Part shown: one piece after another, positions 9,584 to 18,393 of the stretch | Layout: every line of letters begins with the position of its first letter | Numbering within the stretch: the stretch's first letter is position 1 | DNA from: Planctomycetaceae bacterium | GTDB lineage: Bacteria; Planctomycetota; Planctomycetia; Pirellulales; Pirellulaceae | Assembly (NCBI GenBank): GCA_002709045.1 | Contig: PAPJ01000012.1 | Coordinates: forward strand, 124,001 to 188,000 | Length of the DNA stretch: 64,000 nt | Direction of reading: 5' to 3' | Translations under genes and position numbers: made by a program | The notes under the pieces: model-generated | Databases searched by the model: none | The model's input: the letters and a program-made list of their open reading frames with translations, nothing else | What the model was told of the DNA's origin: nothing

Positions 9584-11473
9584 ATGAGCGATTGGATCGG
9601 CCATGAGTGCGGTATTGCTGCGATACGACTCTTAAAACCCCTGGATTACTATATCCAAAAGTATGGGACTCCGATGTATGGCATCAACAAGCTAACGCTG
9701 TTGATGGAAAAACAACACAATCGCGGTCAGGACGGTGCCGGAGCAGCCGTTATCAAACTGGATATGCCGCCTGGAGACCCATATATATTTCGTACGCGAA
9801 GCGCTGGTAAGAATCCGATTATGGAAGTCTCCAACCGTCTAGCGCGATCTTTCATCAACGCTCGGGATGCAAATCCTGAGGAATATCAGGATGGACAATG
9901 GGTCAAAGACAATATTCTCTTCGCCGGGGAACTACTGCTTGGGCACCTGCGTTACGGAACCTTCGGCGGATCCGGTGAAACATTCTGTCACCCTTTCCTT
10001 CGACAAAACAACTGGATGACCCGAAATCTGGTAATGGCGGGAAACTTCAACCTCACTAATAACTCCGAACTCTTCGAAATGTTGGTCGATCTGGGCCAGC
10101 ACCCGCGTAATCAAACAGACACTGTGATCGTACTTGAAAAAATCGGGCACTTTTTGGATGAAGCCAATGATGCAATCTTCCGGAAGTACAACAAACAGAA
10201 AATAGACCGCAAACAGATCACAAAACGCATCATCGAAGATCTGGATATCCCCATGGTTCTGAGAAAAGCTACGAAAGCCTTTGATGGTGGCTATGTAATG
10301 GCTGGCATGATTGGGCACGGAGACATGTTTGTCTTGCGTGATCCGGCCGGCATCCGGCCGGCATTTTATTATAAAGACGATGAAATCGTCGCCATCGCTT
10401 CGGAACGTCCACAGTTACAGACCGCGCTTAATATTCCTATCGATGCGGTCGAAGAAGTTGAGCCTGGTCATGCCTTAGTTGTTTGTTATGACGGAACCAT
10501 TTCCAGTGAAATTGTAAATGAACCACTCCCTAAAAAAGCATGTTCTTTTGAACGTATTTACTTCTCGCGGGGAACAGATAGTGACATCTACCGTGAGCGA
10601 AAAGAGCTTGGTGATTCTTTGGTTGAAAGCGTACTGAGTAAAATCGAATACAATCTGGAAAATACCGTATTTTCATACATTCCCAATACGGCCGAAACAG
10701 CCTTTTATGGGATGGTCGAGGGAATCCGCAGGTATGTGACAGAAAAAGTTGCCCGTACTATTAAAGAAGGTGGGGATGAGGATGAAATCAATCGACTACT
10801 GACCGTGCAGCCACGTGTCGAAAAGCTAATGACAAAAGATGCCAAGCTGCGAACTTTTATTACAGCCGATGCTGACCGCGAAGATTTAGTGGCAAAAGTT
10901 TATGATACAACCTACGGCATTATCGAACCCAAAGATACTCTTGTCGTTCTCGACGACTCGATTGTCCGTGGTACCACATTGCGAACGAGTATCCTGAGGA
11001 TTTTAGATCGTCTGGGGATGAAGAAAATTATCATCGTCTCTTCCTCGCCTCAAATCAGATTCCCTGACTGCTACGGAATTGATATGTCAAAAATGGCGGA
11101 CTTTGTTGCCTTCGAGGCAGCGGTCGAACTTATTAAAGAGCGAGAAGAAACTCAGATTCTGGATGAAATCTATCAAGCCTGTCTGGAAGAAGAGAAGCGG
11201 TCCAATGCTCAGGTAACGAATCATGTCACCCGTATGTTTGACCCTTTCACGCCGGAAGAGGTCTCTCAGCGAATTGGCCAACTTCTGACTCCACCAGATA
11301 TGAACGCCGAAGTTGAGATTATCTATCAAACGATTGAAGGGCTACACAAAGCATGTCCAAATCATACCGGCGACTGGTATTTTACCGGAAACTATCCAAC
11401 GCCAGGTGGAAATCGAGTGGCCAACCGGTCATTTATTAACTTCATGGAAAAGAAGGACGCCCGGGCCTACTAG
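9584..11473 (+). CDS. purF: Amidophosphoribosyltransferase, long divergent form
   Basis: The 629-residue protein has an N-terminal class II glutamine amidotransferase domain (candidate nucleophile Cys9 in HECGIAAIRLL, after a short propeptide; KQHNRGQDGAG near 44-54) and a C-terminal phosphoribosyltransferase domain with the PRPP loop VVLDDSIVRGTT near residue 455. It should make 5-phosphoribosylamine, the first step of purine synthesis. It is about 120 residues longer than E. coli PurF, and the usual VPDSG segment is replaced (SYIPNTAETAFYG). This layout matches the long PurF form I recall from Bacteroidetes. It stands alone between nagB and the convergent trmB. Confidence 0.85.
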   Translation: MSDWIGHECGIAAIRLLKPLDYYIQKYGTPMYGINKLTLLMEKQHNRGQDGAGAAVIKLDMPPGDPYIFRTRSAGKNPIMEVSNRLARSFINARDANPEEYQDGQWVKDNILFAGELLLGHLRYGTFGGSGETFCHPFLRQNNWMTRNLVMAGNFNLTNNSELFEMLVDLGQHPRNQTDTVIVLEKIGHFLDEANDAIFRKYNKQKIDRKQITKRIIEDLDIPMVLRKATKAFDGGYVMAGMIGHGDMFVLRDPAGIRPAFYYKDDEIVAIASERPQLQTALNIPIDAVEEVEPGHALVVCYDGTISSEIVNEPLPKKACSFERIYFSRGTDSDIYRERKELGDSLVESVLSKIEYNLENTVFSYIPNTAETAFYGMVEGIRRYVTEKVARTIKEGGDEDEINRLLTVQPRVEKLMTKDAKLRTFITADADREDLVAKVYDTTYGIIEPKDTLVVLDDSIVRGTTLRTSILRILDRLGMKKIIIVSSSPQIRFPDCYGIDMSKMADFVAFEAAVELIKEREETQILDEIYQACLEEEKRSNAQVTNHVTRMFDPFTPEEVSQRIGQLLTPPDMNAEVEIIYQTIEGLHKACPNHTGDWYFTGNYPTPGGNRVANRSFINFMEKKDARAY

Positions 11474-11492
11474 CCTGTCAGCACAGCTAACT

Positions 11493-12137
11493 CTATCGAC
11501 GCAGAATATACAGGCTGCGATAAACAGGTCGTTCGTATCGCCGCGTTCGTCGTTCATAGTGTGTTCGATAATCCATGTCATGCTCAGCTGGCTTCGCCTC
11601 AACGTCTAACGGACCTTCAAGTAGCGGAAATTCTTTAAGTAGTTTTAGTGTCGACAGAAAATACTCTTCCACGTCCGTCCAGAAATGAAACCGCCCCTCA
11701 TCTTTGAGCACTCGGATAACATCCTGTATGTAGGCTTGATTCAATACACGACGTTTACGATGCTTGGATTTCCACCAGGGATCGGGGAAGTAAACATGTA
11801 CATCATCGACAGATTTTTGCTTAAGAAACCTGCGAAAAAACATCAGTCCGTCACCCTGCAGCATGAAAGCATTGTCGCGGCCTGCCTGAGATAATTTCGC
11901 AGCACAATAGTGAGCGTATTTTTTTCGTACTTCTATCCCGAGAAAATTTCGTTCCGGATGCAATCCGGACGCCGTGGTTATAAATAGACCTTTACCACTG
12001 CCTAGTTCAACTTCCAGAGGAACTGAAGATTCAAATATAGAACTTACATCCCAGTCAGCAGGTAAGCTGTCAATCTCACCGTAATACTCTGAATATGCCA
12101 ACTGAGGATTAAGTTTCGGTAATGCGCGACGACCCAT
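11493..12137 (-). CDS. trmB: tRNA (guanine-N7-)-methyltransferase
   Basis: This is a SAM-dependent enzyme that makes m7G46 in tRNA variable loops. The 214-residue protein has the SAM-binding ELGSGKGLF motif near residue 42 and the diagnostic VYFPDPWWKSKHRKRR segment near 115-130, followed by a C-terminal THYERRTRR segment typical of TrmB. It is convergent with purF (19 bases apart) and lies 30 bases downstream of the FabZ-like gene on the same strand. Confidence 0.94.
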   Translation of the reverse strand: MGRRALPKLNPQLAYSEYYGEIDSLPADWDVSSIFESSVPLEVELGSGKGLFITTASGLHPERNFLGIEVRKKYAHYCAAKLSQAGRDNAFMLQGDGLMFFRRFLKQKSVDDVHVYFPDPWWKSKHRKRRVLNQAYIQDVIRVLKDEGRFHFWTDVEEYFLSTLKLLKEFPLLEGPLDVEAKPAEHDMDYRTHYERRTRRYERPVYRSLYILRR

Positions 12138-12167
12138 GAGTATCCGGCCAACCTTATTGGAGCGGCT

Positions 12168-12686
12168 TTATTTAGAATTCAAAACAGCTTGTAGCTGCTC
12201 AGTAGGGATCGGAATGCCACGCAGTATTCCTTCGACTGCCAGACTACCGTTGACCACGCCCTGAAATTTACAGACCACCATCCGGTTTTTACGAGCTTTA
12301 ATCAACTTGCAGATAATAATTAACCGATCACCCGGAGTGACCGGATCTCGAAAACGCACTTCATCGAGTCCGCCAAAGCCAAGCATATCTGCGCCCAGCA
12401 TATCATTCTTTTGACAAAAGAAACTACAGGCCTGAGCACAGGCTTCAAGCATGATCACGCCGGGCATCAGTGGCATATTAGGCATATGCCCACGAGTCCA
12501 GAAATCATCGTCAGTGATATCCTTATAGGCCACCGCAACGCCTTCTTCCAGATTTTCATACAAAATACCTGACAGCTGTTCCATTTCAAAACGCTGAGGA
12601 TTGTACGAGCGAATTTCTCCGAGGTCTGCAATTGATGTCGTCAGATCAATTGAATCAAGGTCAAAAAGTAGTTCTTTTTCAGCCAA
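12168..12686 (-). CDS. FabZ-like 3-hydroxyacyl-ACP dehydratase (hotdog fold)
   Basis: The 172-residue protein has the FabZ active-site helix motif RGHMPNMPLMPGV with catalytic His67, and Glu81 in MLEACAQ. It probably dehydrates a 3-hydroxyacyl thioester in fatty-acid-type synthesis. It is slightly longer than E. coli FabZ (151), with an N-terminal extension of about 40 residues. It is followed on the same strand by trmB and preceded 81 bases upstream by the small basic protein gene. The exact substrate, ACP chain or a specialised lipid, is not set by the sequence. Confidence 0.85.
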   Translation of the reverse strand: MAEKELLFDLDSIDLTTSIADLGEIRSYNPQRFEMEQLSGILYENLEEGVAVAYKDITDDDFWTRGHMPNMPLMPGVIMLEACAQACSFFCQKNDMLGADMLGFGGLDEVRFRDPVTPGDRLIIICKLIKARKNRMVVCKFQGVVNGSLAVEGILRGIPIPTEQLQAVLNSK

Positions 12687-12767
12687 TATTATTCGTCCTT
12701 GTGTAACCGGGAAAAATCATTTTCTCCTCAGCAACACTAGCTAAGCACTTCATTCCGGAACGAGCTC

Positions 12768-12866
12768 TTAGGTCTTAATATGCTTACGCTTTGCTTTACG
12801 GGCTTTAGAACTAGCAGGGCGCCGACCGTGATTTGCTTTTTTAATTTTGTGGTTTGGTTTAGCCAT
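12768..12866 (-). CDS. 32-residue very basic protein with a bL37-like ANHGRRP motif
   Basis: The ORF runs from ATG (complement of 12864-12866) to TAA (complement of 12768-12770). The product is about half Lys, Arg and His, with only one acidic-neutral break and no hydrophobic core. Its middle, KKANHGRRPAS, closely resembles the KANHGKRPN ending of the small actinobacterial ribosomal protein bL37, as I recall it. The composition fits an RNA-binding ribosomal or ribosome-associated peptide. No function beyond that can be read from the sequence. Being so short it could be missed by gene callers, but the start, stop and coding pattern are clean. Confidence 0.65.
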   Translation of the reverse strand: MAKPNHKIKKANHGRRPASSKARKAKRKHIKT

Positions 12867-12898
12867 TATCTTTTCCGCGGTGAATTACCAGGTAACCA

Positions 12899-12920
12899 CT
12901 GATAACTAGATAGCTATCAG
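12899..12920. promoter_or_regulatory. Imperfect 22-base palindrome upstream of the small basic protein gene
   Basis: The arms CTGATA and TATCAG are exact, and three further inner bases also pair. The element lies about 33 bases upstream of the minus-strand small gene and about 200 bases upstream of the radical SAM gene. It could be an operator or a small hairpin; nothing decides which. The rest of 12867-13118 shows no gene. Confidence 0.3.
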
Positions 12921-13118
12921 AACTTAAATTTATTAATCATTCAAAATATCACGCTCCTACCAGCTTGCAAAGCCCGAAATCAGCACCCAATCAAGGATGT
13001 TGTGGTTCGTTACTCTTCCTTCAGTTTCAATAGGTGTCAAGCGGACAGGTGGAGGCTATACTGAAACTATTAACGTGGTTTAATCCTATAAAACACAATT
13101 TCCGGAATATGCTCGGCA

Positions 13119-14372
13119 ATGTATCTTCGAATGGCAAAACGCTTGTTGTTTAATACCAATAAGCGCCTTTTATGGAATCTGGCTTACAAGGCCGGTTTTA
13201 AAGGTATTCGTTCTGTTCAAAGACATAAGAAACGACTGAAACAAGGTGATTTCTTTCCTCCGTTTCTCTACATCTCCATTATCAACAGCTGCAATCTGCG
13301 ATGTCAGGGATGTTGGGTCGATGTTGCAGCAAAGCAGGAAAAAATTGATGTCGACAAAATGAATGACATCATCGGTCAGGCTAAAGAGATGGGGAATTCC
13401 TTTTTTGGACTGCTTGGTGGCGAACCTTTTCTACACAAAGAGATTCTGCAGATTCTGGAAGATAATCGGGACGTCTATTTTCAGATTTTCACCAACGGCC
13501 ACTATATCACTCCGAAAATTGCCAAGGAACTAAATCGGTTAGGTAATGTCACTCCGCTGATTAGTGTTGAAGGCACGGAAATTGCTTCTAATGAACGACG
13601 TGGAAAACTTCAGGTGCTCAATAACACGATGGAAGGTCTGCACAATTGTCTAAGTGCCGGATTACTGACAGGTGTTTGTACTAGTGTTTGCCAGACGAAC
13701 TACGAAGATCTGGTCAATGACGCATGGATTGATCGTCTGATTGAATTAGGAGTTATGTACGGCTGGTTTCACATTTACCGTCCGGTCGGCCCTGACGCAT
13801 GTCCTGAACTTGCATTAACTCCGGAGCAACAATTTAACGTAAGAAAATTCGTCGTGGAAACACGCGCCAAGAAACCGATTGTTATGATCGATGCCTATCA
13901 CGATGGTGATGGCAATGCACTCTGCCCTGCCGCAACCGGGTTCACCCATCATATCAGCCCTTGGGGCGATATCGAGCCTTGTCCGATCATTCAGTTTTCC
14001 AAAGAATCAATCTACGATGATAGACCGCTCAAGGAAGTTTTCAATGAATCTGAGTTTCTAACGGACTTCCGAAAAGTCGCTTCTGAAAGCACCCGCGGGT
14101 GCATCATCCTTGAACGACCTGATTTGCTCAGAGAATTAGCCGAAAAGCATGATGCGAAGGACACCACCATTCGTGGTGAGGCTGTACAGGAACTGGAAGA
14201 AATGGAAATCCGACCTTCGCAATACAACCCCGGCAATGAAATTCCTGAGCAGAATATTGCCTATCGTCTGGCTAAGAAATTCTGGTTCAATGATTACGGA
14301 ACCTATTCAAAACATTTTCAGGCAGATAAATGGATTGATACCAGAACCGAGAACCCTCAAAAACCGGGGTAA
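13119..14372 (+). CDS. Radical SAM enzyme with C-terminal Fe-S (SPASM-like) region, terpenoid-cluster neighbour
   Basis: The 417-residue protein has the radical SAM cluster motif CNLRCQGC (Cys58, Cys62, Cys65) and the GGEP motif near residue 100. A C-terminal cysteine-bearing region (ALCPAATGF near 268, EPCPIIQ near 286, RGCIILE near 327) suggests an auxiliary Fe-S cluster. The N-terminus is basic and amphipathic rather than a signal peptide. It sits upstream of the squalene-cyclase homologue and the DUF116-prenyl synthase fusion, so a role in modifying an isoprenoid is inferred from context only. It is not clearly HpnH, which has a different N-terminus and length. An ATG at 13131 is an alternative start. 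Confidence 0.85.
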   Translation: MYLRMAKRLLFNTNKRLLWNLAYKAGFKGIRSVQRHKKRLKQGDFFPPFLYISIINSCNLRCQGCWVDVAAKQEKIDVDKMNDIIGQAKEMGNSFFGLLGGEPFLHKEILQILEDNRDVYFQIFTNGHYITPKIAKELNRLGNVTPLISVEGTEIASNERRGKLQVLNNTMEGLHNCLSAGLLTGVCTSVCQTNYEDLVNDAWIDRLIELGVMYGWFHIYRPVGPDACPELALTPEQQFNVRKFVVETRAKKPIVMIDAYHDGDGNALCPAATGFTHHISPWGDIEPCPIIQFSKESIYDDRPLKEVFNESEFLTDFRKVASESTRGCIILERPDLLRELAEKHDAKDTTIRGEAVQELEEMEIRPSQYNPGNEIPEQNIAYRLAKKFWFNDYGTYSKHFQADKWIDTRTENPQKPG

Positions 14373-14532
14373 ATCCATGCCGATTCAAACGACCTGCCTG
14401 TGTAGCATAGCTCTCCAAGTTCCAGAACTGTCTGTCGAACTTTTCAGATACAGACAGGTATTAGCTTTTTTCAACTTGAGTACTGCTCATTCTCCGCAAT
14501 TTGATAAGTATTTGAAATACTTCTCCCTATAA

Positions 14533-16452
14533 ATGCAAAACGATGTTTCCATAGAAAATCCGCTGCTCGGATCTGTTCGATTAAATGCCGCGGCTGCCAA
14601 GTCCCGACAACGTCTACTGGATGATCGTACAATACCAGTATTCTGGGAAGGCGAACTAGCAACGTCTGCACTCTCCACCGCTACTGCGATTAGCACACTG
14701 GGACTGCTCCATCAACACTACCCCATGGATAATGAATCTCTTCCCGAGCGAAGCGAATTGCTTGTTTACCTTGATGCGGGAACTGCATGGCTGGCTGACA
14801 ACCAAAACGAAGACGGTGGCTGGGGCGATACTATCCTAAGTTATTCCAATATTGCAACAACCATTCTGGCGATCGCGGCGATTAAATTAGCGGGTAAAGA
14901 AACGCAATACTTACAGACAGTAAAAAACGCTACCGCCTATGTCGACGAACTGGGCTGGATCGATGGGCTAAAAGCACGCTACGGAAAAGATAAAACATTT
15001 GCCGTTCCGATTCTGACGAATGCTGCTCTAGCTGGACTCGTCCCTTGGTCTACCGTTGCTTCACTCCCCTTCGAATTAGCCTGTTTTCCTCAGTCTTTTT
15101 ACCGATTCCTGCAACTGCCGGTTGTTAGCTACGCGATCCCTGCTCTGGTTGGAATTGGTCAGGCCAAATTTTTCCACCGAAAACCCTGGAATCCCATTAG
15201 CCGTATTATCCGCTCGCTCACCGTAAGTAAAAGCTTAAACGTTCTGGAACAAATGCAGCCTGCCAGTGGGGGCTATCTGGAAGCAATACCGTTAACCTCG
15301 TTTGTCGCCATGAGCCTAATCTCCACCGGACGGGCTGCGCACCCGGTCACCAAAAACGCCGTACGTTTTTTGATGGATACTCTACGCAAAGATGGTAGCT
15401 GGCCCATCGATACTAATCTCTCAACCTGGAATACTTCCCTGTCAATCAATGCTTTGAATAACCATTCTGTGGATACAGCGGCATTGAAAGTTACCGACTG
15501 GTTACTTAATTGTCAGCACACTAAGCGACATCCTTTTACCGGCGCCGATCCCGGTGGTTGGGGTTGGAGTGATCTCTCCGGTGCGGTACCGGACTGTGAT
15601 GACACTCCTTCAGCCATTCTGGCTCTGGACAGTATCAGACGTTCATCTTCATTCGATGCTGACGACCTACCTCGGATACGCAAAGCAGCAATGGCGGGGA
15701 TGCAATGGATGCTGAATCTTCAGAATAGAGATAAAGGTTGGCCAACATTTTGTCGCGGTTGGGGTAAACTGCCATTTGATCGCAGTGGTGCGGATCTCTC
15801 TGCTCACGTGCTGCGGGCGCTGAAAGCCTGGGAAACTGATTTAGTTTCTCCGGACGGATTGTTTGCCAATAATCCTGCAGATCTCCACCGGGTTATCCGG
15901 CAAGGTTTTAAATATCTCAACTCTCAACAAAATAGTGATGGTAGCTGGTATCCGCTATGGTTTGGTAATCAGGATCACCCTTTGGAGGAAAATCCGGTTT
16001 ATGGCACAGCCAAAGTATTACTAGCCTATAAAAGCTGGGAACGGCTAGACAGCAAAGCTGCCGTGCGAGGTTTTGATTGGCTGGCAAAACATCAAAATAA
16101 CGATGGCGGATGGGGAAGCGGAGTGGCTCATCAACGCCTGGAAAACGGCAGGATACGCAATCAACAGGCAGGAAGTAGTGTGGAGGAGACAGCATTGGCG
16201 ATTGAAGCACTGCTTCACAGCGCAAATATTGAACATCATACCGGGGTTGTCGAGAAGGGACTTGCATGGTTAATAAATCGAGTGGAAACTGACAGATACC
16301 TTGATTGTTCACCTATTGGTTTCTACTTTGCGAAGCTGTGGTATCATGAAAGGTTGTACCCACTGATTTTTACGGTTTCTACACTAGGTGCTGCCTTGAG
16401 TCGTGCCAACGATTCGGCGACGCCCCCTACTTCAAAGTCCGATATTAAATAA
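14533..16452 (+). CDS. Squalene-hopene-cyclase family class II terpene cyclase homologue
   Basis: The 639-residue protein is an alpha/alpha-barrel cyclase homologue. The acid motif PDCDDT at residues 353-358 is the DxDD signature that protonates the substrate in squalene-hopene cyclases, and it is intact. QW-type repeats occur throughout: QNEDGGWGD near 93, DGSWP near 290, GGWGWSD near 340, QNSDGSWYP near 465 and QNNDGGWGSG near 522. Overall similarity to canonical hopene cyclases looks modest, so the substrate may not be squalene. The next gene, a prenyl synthase fusion, starts 14 bases later. A gap of 160 bases separates it from the radical SAM gene and contains only a weak hairpin with a T-rich tail (around 14429-14470). 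Confidence 0.82.
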   Translation: MQNDVSIENPLLGSVRLNAAAAKSRQRLLDDRTIPVFWEGELATSALSTATAISTLGLLHQHYPMDNESLPERSELLVYLDAGTAWLADNQNEDGGWGDTILSYSNIATTILAIAAIKLAGKETQYLQTVKNATAYVDELGWIDGLKARYGKDKTFAVPILTNAALAGLVPWSTVASLPFELACFPQSFYRFLQLPVVSYAIPALVGIGQAKFFHRKPWNPISRIIRSLTVSKSLNVLEQMQPASGGYLEAIPLTSFVAMSLISTGRAAHPVTKNAVRFLMDTLRKDGSWPIDTNLSTWNTSLSINALNNHSVDTAALKVTDWLLNCQHTKRHPFTGADPGGWGWSDLSGAVPDCDDTPSAILALDSIRRSSSFDADDLPRIRKAAMAGMQWMLNLQNRDKGWPTFCRGWGKLPFDRSGADLSAHVLRALKAWETDLVSPDGLFANNPADLHRVIRQGFKYLNSQQNSDGSWYPLWFGNQDHPLEENPVYGTAKVLLAYKSWERLDSKAAVRGFDWLAKHQNNDGGWGSGVAHQRLENGRIRNQQAGSSVEETALAIEALLHSANIEHHTGVVEKGLAWLINRVETDRYLDCSPIGFYFAKLWYHERLYPLIFTVSTLGAALSRANDSATPPTSKSDIK

Positions 16453-16466
16453 AGGAACGCATTAAC

Positions 16467-18326
16467 TTGGCAACTGCATCGTCTGCTGATGGATCTGTTA
16501 ATGCCTCAGCCGAAAGCGACCAACCAAAACGCAAGTCAAAACGACGGAAAACCTCTCATCTGAAGTTAGTTCCCGACTCGAAAGACGTGCGCGAAACGGT
16601 TCGTAAGAAATGTCGAGTTATATGTGACGGTATCGATAAATCCCGTCCCATGACCAAAGATGAGATGGAAGTTGAGGTTCGTAAGGTCCTGGACGAAATG
16701 GAACTTCCTGAAGGTTATCTGGGGTGGGCCATGGTAATGTTTGCTTCCGAGTTCTGGAGAGAACAGGTTGCTGCTGTACCTCCCAATCGAAGACTCTTTC
16801 TATTGCCCCATTGCCTTAAACATGCTGAGGGTTGTCCTGCTGACTATGACCAGTTCGGACTCGACTGTAAAACCTGTGGTGCCTGCAGTATTGCTGATTT
16901 CCGCGGGATGGCCGAGGACATGGGTTACCGTGTTTTGGTAGCGGAAGGCTCGCCGATCGTTCATAAAATTATTGTCTCTGGATATGTCGATGCGATTGTT
17001 GGGGTGGCATGCCTTAATGTACTCGAGAAAGCCATTGATAAAATCCTGCTGGCCGGGATTCCTTGTATGGCAGTACCGCTACTGTCGGATGATTGTCGGA
17101 ATACCTCTGTTGATGAGGACTGGGTCGATGAAATGATCCAGATCGAATATGATGACTCCGCGCCTCAGACTCGGACTTATCTGCACTTAATGCGAGCATC
17201 GACCGAACTTTTTGAAGCCGACGAACTTGAACGAATTATTCCCCGGGTACGGGGTGGACCGCGACTTAGTGAAGTCAGTGGAAACGGTTTAGGGAAGATC
17301 GACCCGGTGGCTCTTACCGAAGCAGTCGCTTACGATTTCCTAAGCAAAGGTGGGAAACATTCACGTCCATTTATCACGCTGGCAGCCTACGATGCTTTAA
17401 CCGGAGGCCATGCCACACTTCGTGATGGAGCTAAGACAATTGAATACTGGTCTGACTCGATCAAGCGATGTGCAATGTCGATTGAAACTTTCCATAAAGC
17501 TTCACTTGTTCACGACGACATTGAAGATAATGACCCGTTCCGCTACGGCGAAGAAACTATTCATAACCGCTACGGCATACCAACAGCGATTAATATTGGT
17601 GACTACATGATCGGCATGGGTTACCGGTTTGTCAGTACGGAATCAGTTACCTTAGGAGCGGATGTAACAGCTGATATCCTAGATGCGCTGGCGGAAGCCC
17701 ATACGAAACTTTCTGAAGGTCAGGGAGCCGAGTTGTTATGGCGCGATTCTCTCGATAAACAACTCCAACCGATTGATGCGCTCAAGGTTTATGCCCTAAA
17801 AACATCTCCGGCATTTGAGGCGGCTATGTTATCGGGTATCCGATTGGCTCAGCCTATCGGTGAATATCGCGAGCCTGTAAAACAATTCGCCAGAAATCTT
17901 GGTGTCGCCTTTCAAATTCTCAATGACCTGCTGGACTGGCAGGGAGATGACTTCAACAAAATGGCTGCCGGTGGTGATGTTCTTGGCGGACGACCAACCG
18001 TCCTGCACGCTCTGGCACTCAATGCCCTGCCGCATGATAAACAAGCTGAACTGCTTGATCTCTGCCGTGAAGATCATCCGTCAGACCCTGCAATCCGTCT
18101 TGAGCGCGTCAAACATCTCTATGAAAGTGTGCAGGTGTTCGACATGGCCTTAAAGTTAGTGGATAAACACCAAGCCCGGGCCGAGGCGATTGCCGATGAA
18201 ATTCAACCGGAAGATCTGAGACGACTAATGTACTTCCTTATCGATTCCATTCTGGAACGCCCGGAAGAACAAATTCAACAGTTGGTTTCAGCAATGATTG
18301 AAACTCCAGAAGCAAACGCTTCTTAA
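16467..18326 (+). CDS. DUF116 domain fused to a polyprenyl diphosphate synthase
   Basis: This is a 619-residue fusion. After a basic linker (residues 10-30), residues about 45-240 match DUF116, a cysteine-rich probable metal-binding domain (LPHCLKH near 113, GLDCKTCGACSI near 131-142, VGVACLNVLEKA near 180). Residues about 270-600 are a trans-isoprenyl diphosphate synthase with first Asp motif DDIED at 350-354 and second motif NDLLD, where the first Asp is Asn. It should elongate an allylic diphosphate with IPP. The start is TTG, supported by AAGGA ten bases upstream (16452-16456). It lies between the terpene cyclase and the chorismate-lyase-like gene, all one strand, probably one operon. Confidence 0.85.
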   Translation: MATASSADGSVNASAESDQPKRKSKRRKTSHLKLVPDSKDVRETVRKKCRVICDGIDKSRPMTKDEMEVEVRKVLDEMELPEGYLGWAMVMFASEFWREQVAAVPPNRRLFLLPHCLKHAEGCPADYDQFGLDCKTCGACSIADFRGMAEDMGYRVLVAEGSPIVHKIIVSGYVDAIVGVACLNVLEKAIDKILLAGIPCMAVPLLSDDCRNTSVDEDWVDEMIQIEYDDSAPQTRTYLHLMRASTELFEADELERIIPRVRGGPRLSEVSGNGLGKIDPVALTEAVAYDFLSKGGKHSRPFITLAAYDALTGGHATLRDGAKTIEYWSDSIKRCAMSIETFHKASLVHDDIEDNDPFRYGEETIHNRYGIPTAINIGDYMIGMGYRFVSTESVTLGADVTADILDALAEAHTKLSEGQGAELLWRDSLDKQLQPIDALKVYALKTSPAFEAAMLSGIRLAQPIGEYREPVKQFARNLGVAFQILNDLLDWQGDDFNKMAAGGDVLGGRPTVLHALALNALPHDKQAELLDLCREDHPSDPAIRLERVKHLYESVQVFDMALKLVDKHQARAEAIADEIQPEDLRRLMYFLIDSILERPEEQIQQLVSAMIETPEANAS

Positions 18327-18393
18327 TGCTTGTTTGGCAAACATTAAGAATAAACACGCCGTCAGTTCCCTGCATCTAAAGGATTCAGTTCAC

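Noticed and set aside
13119..14372. Assignment of the radical SAM gene as hpnH (adenosylhopane synthesis)
   Set aside because: The cyclase neighbour makes this tempting, but the N-terminus, the length and the C-terminal cysteines differ from HpnH as I know it, so only a general radical SAM call is made.
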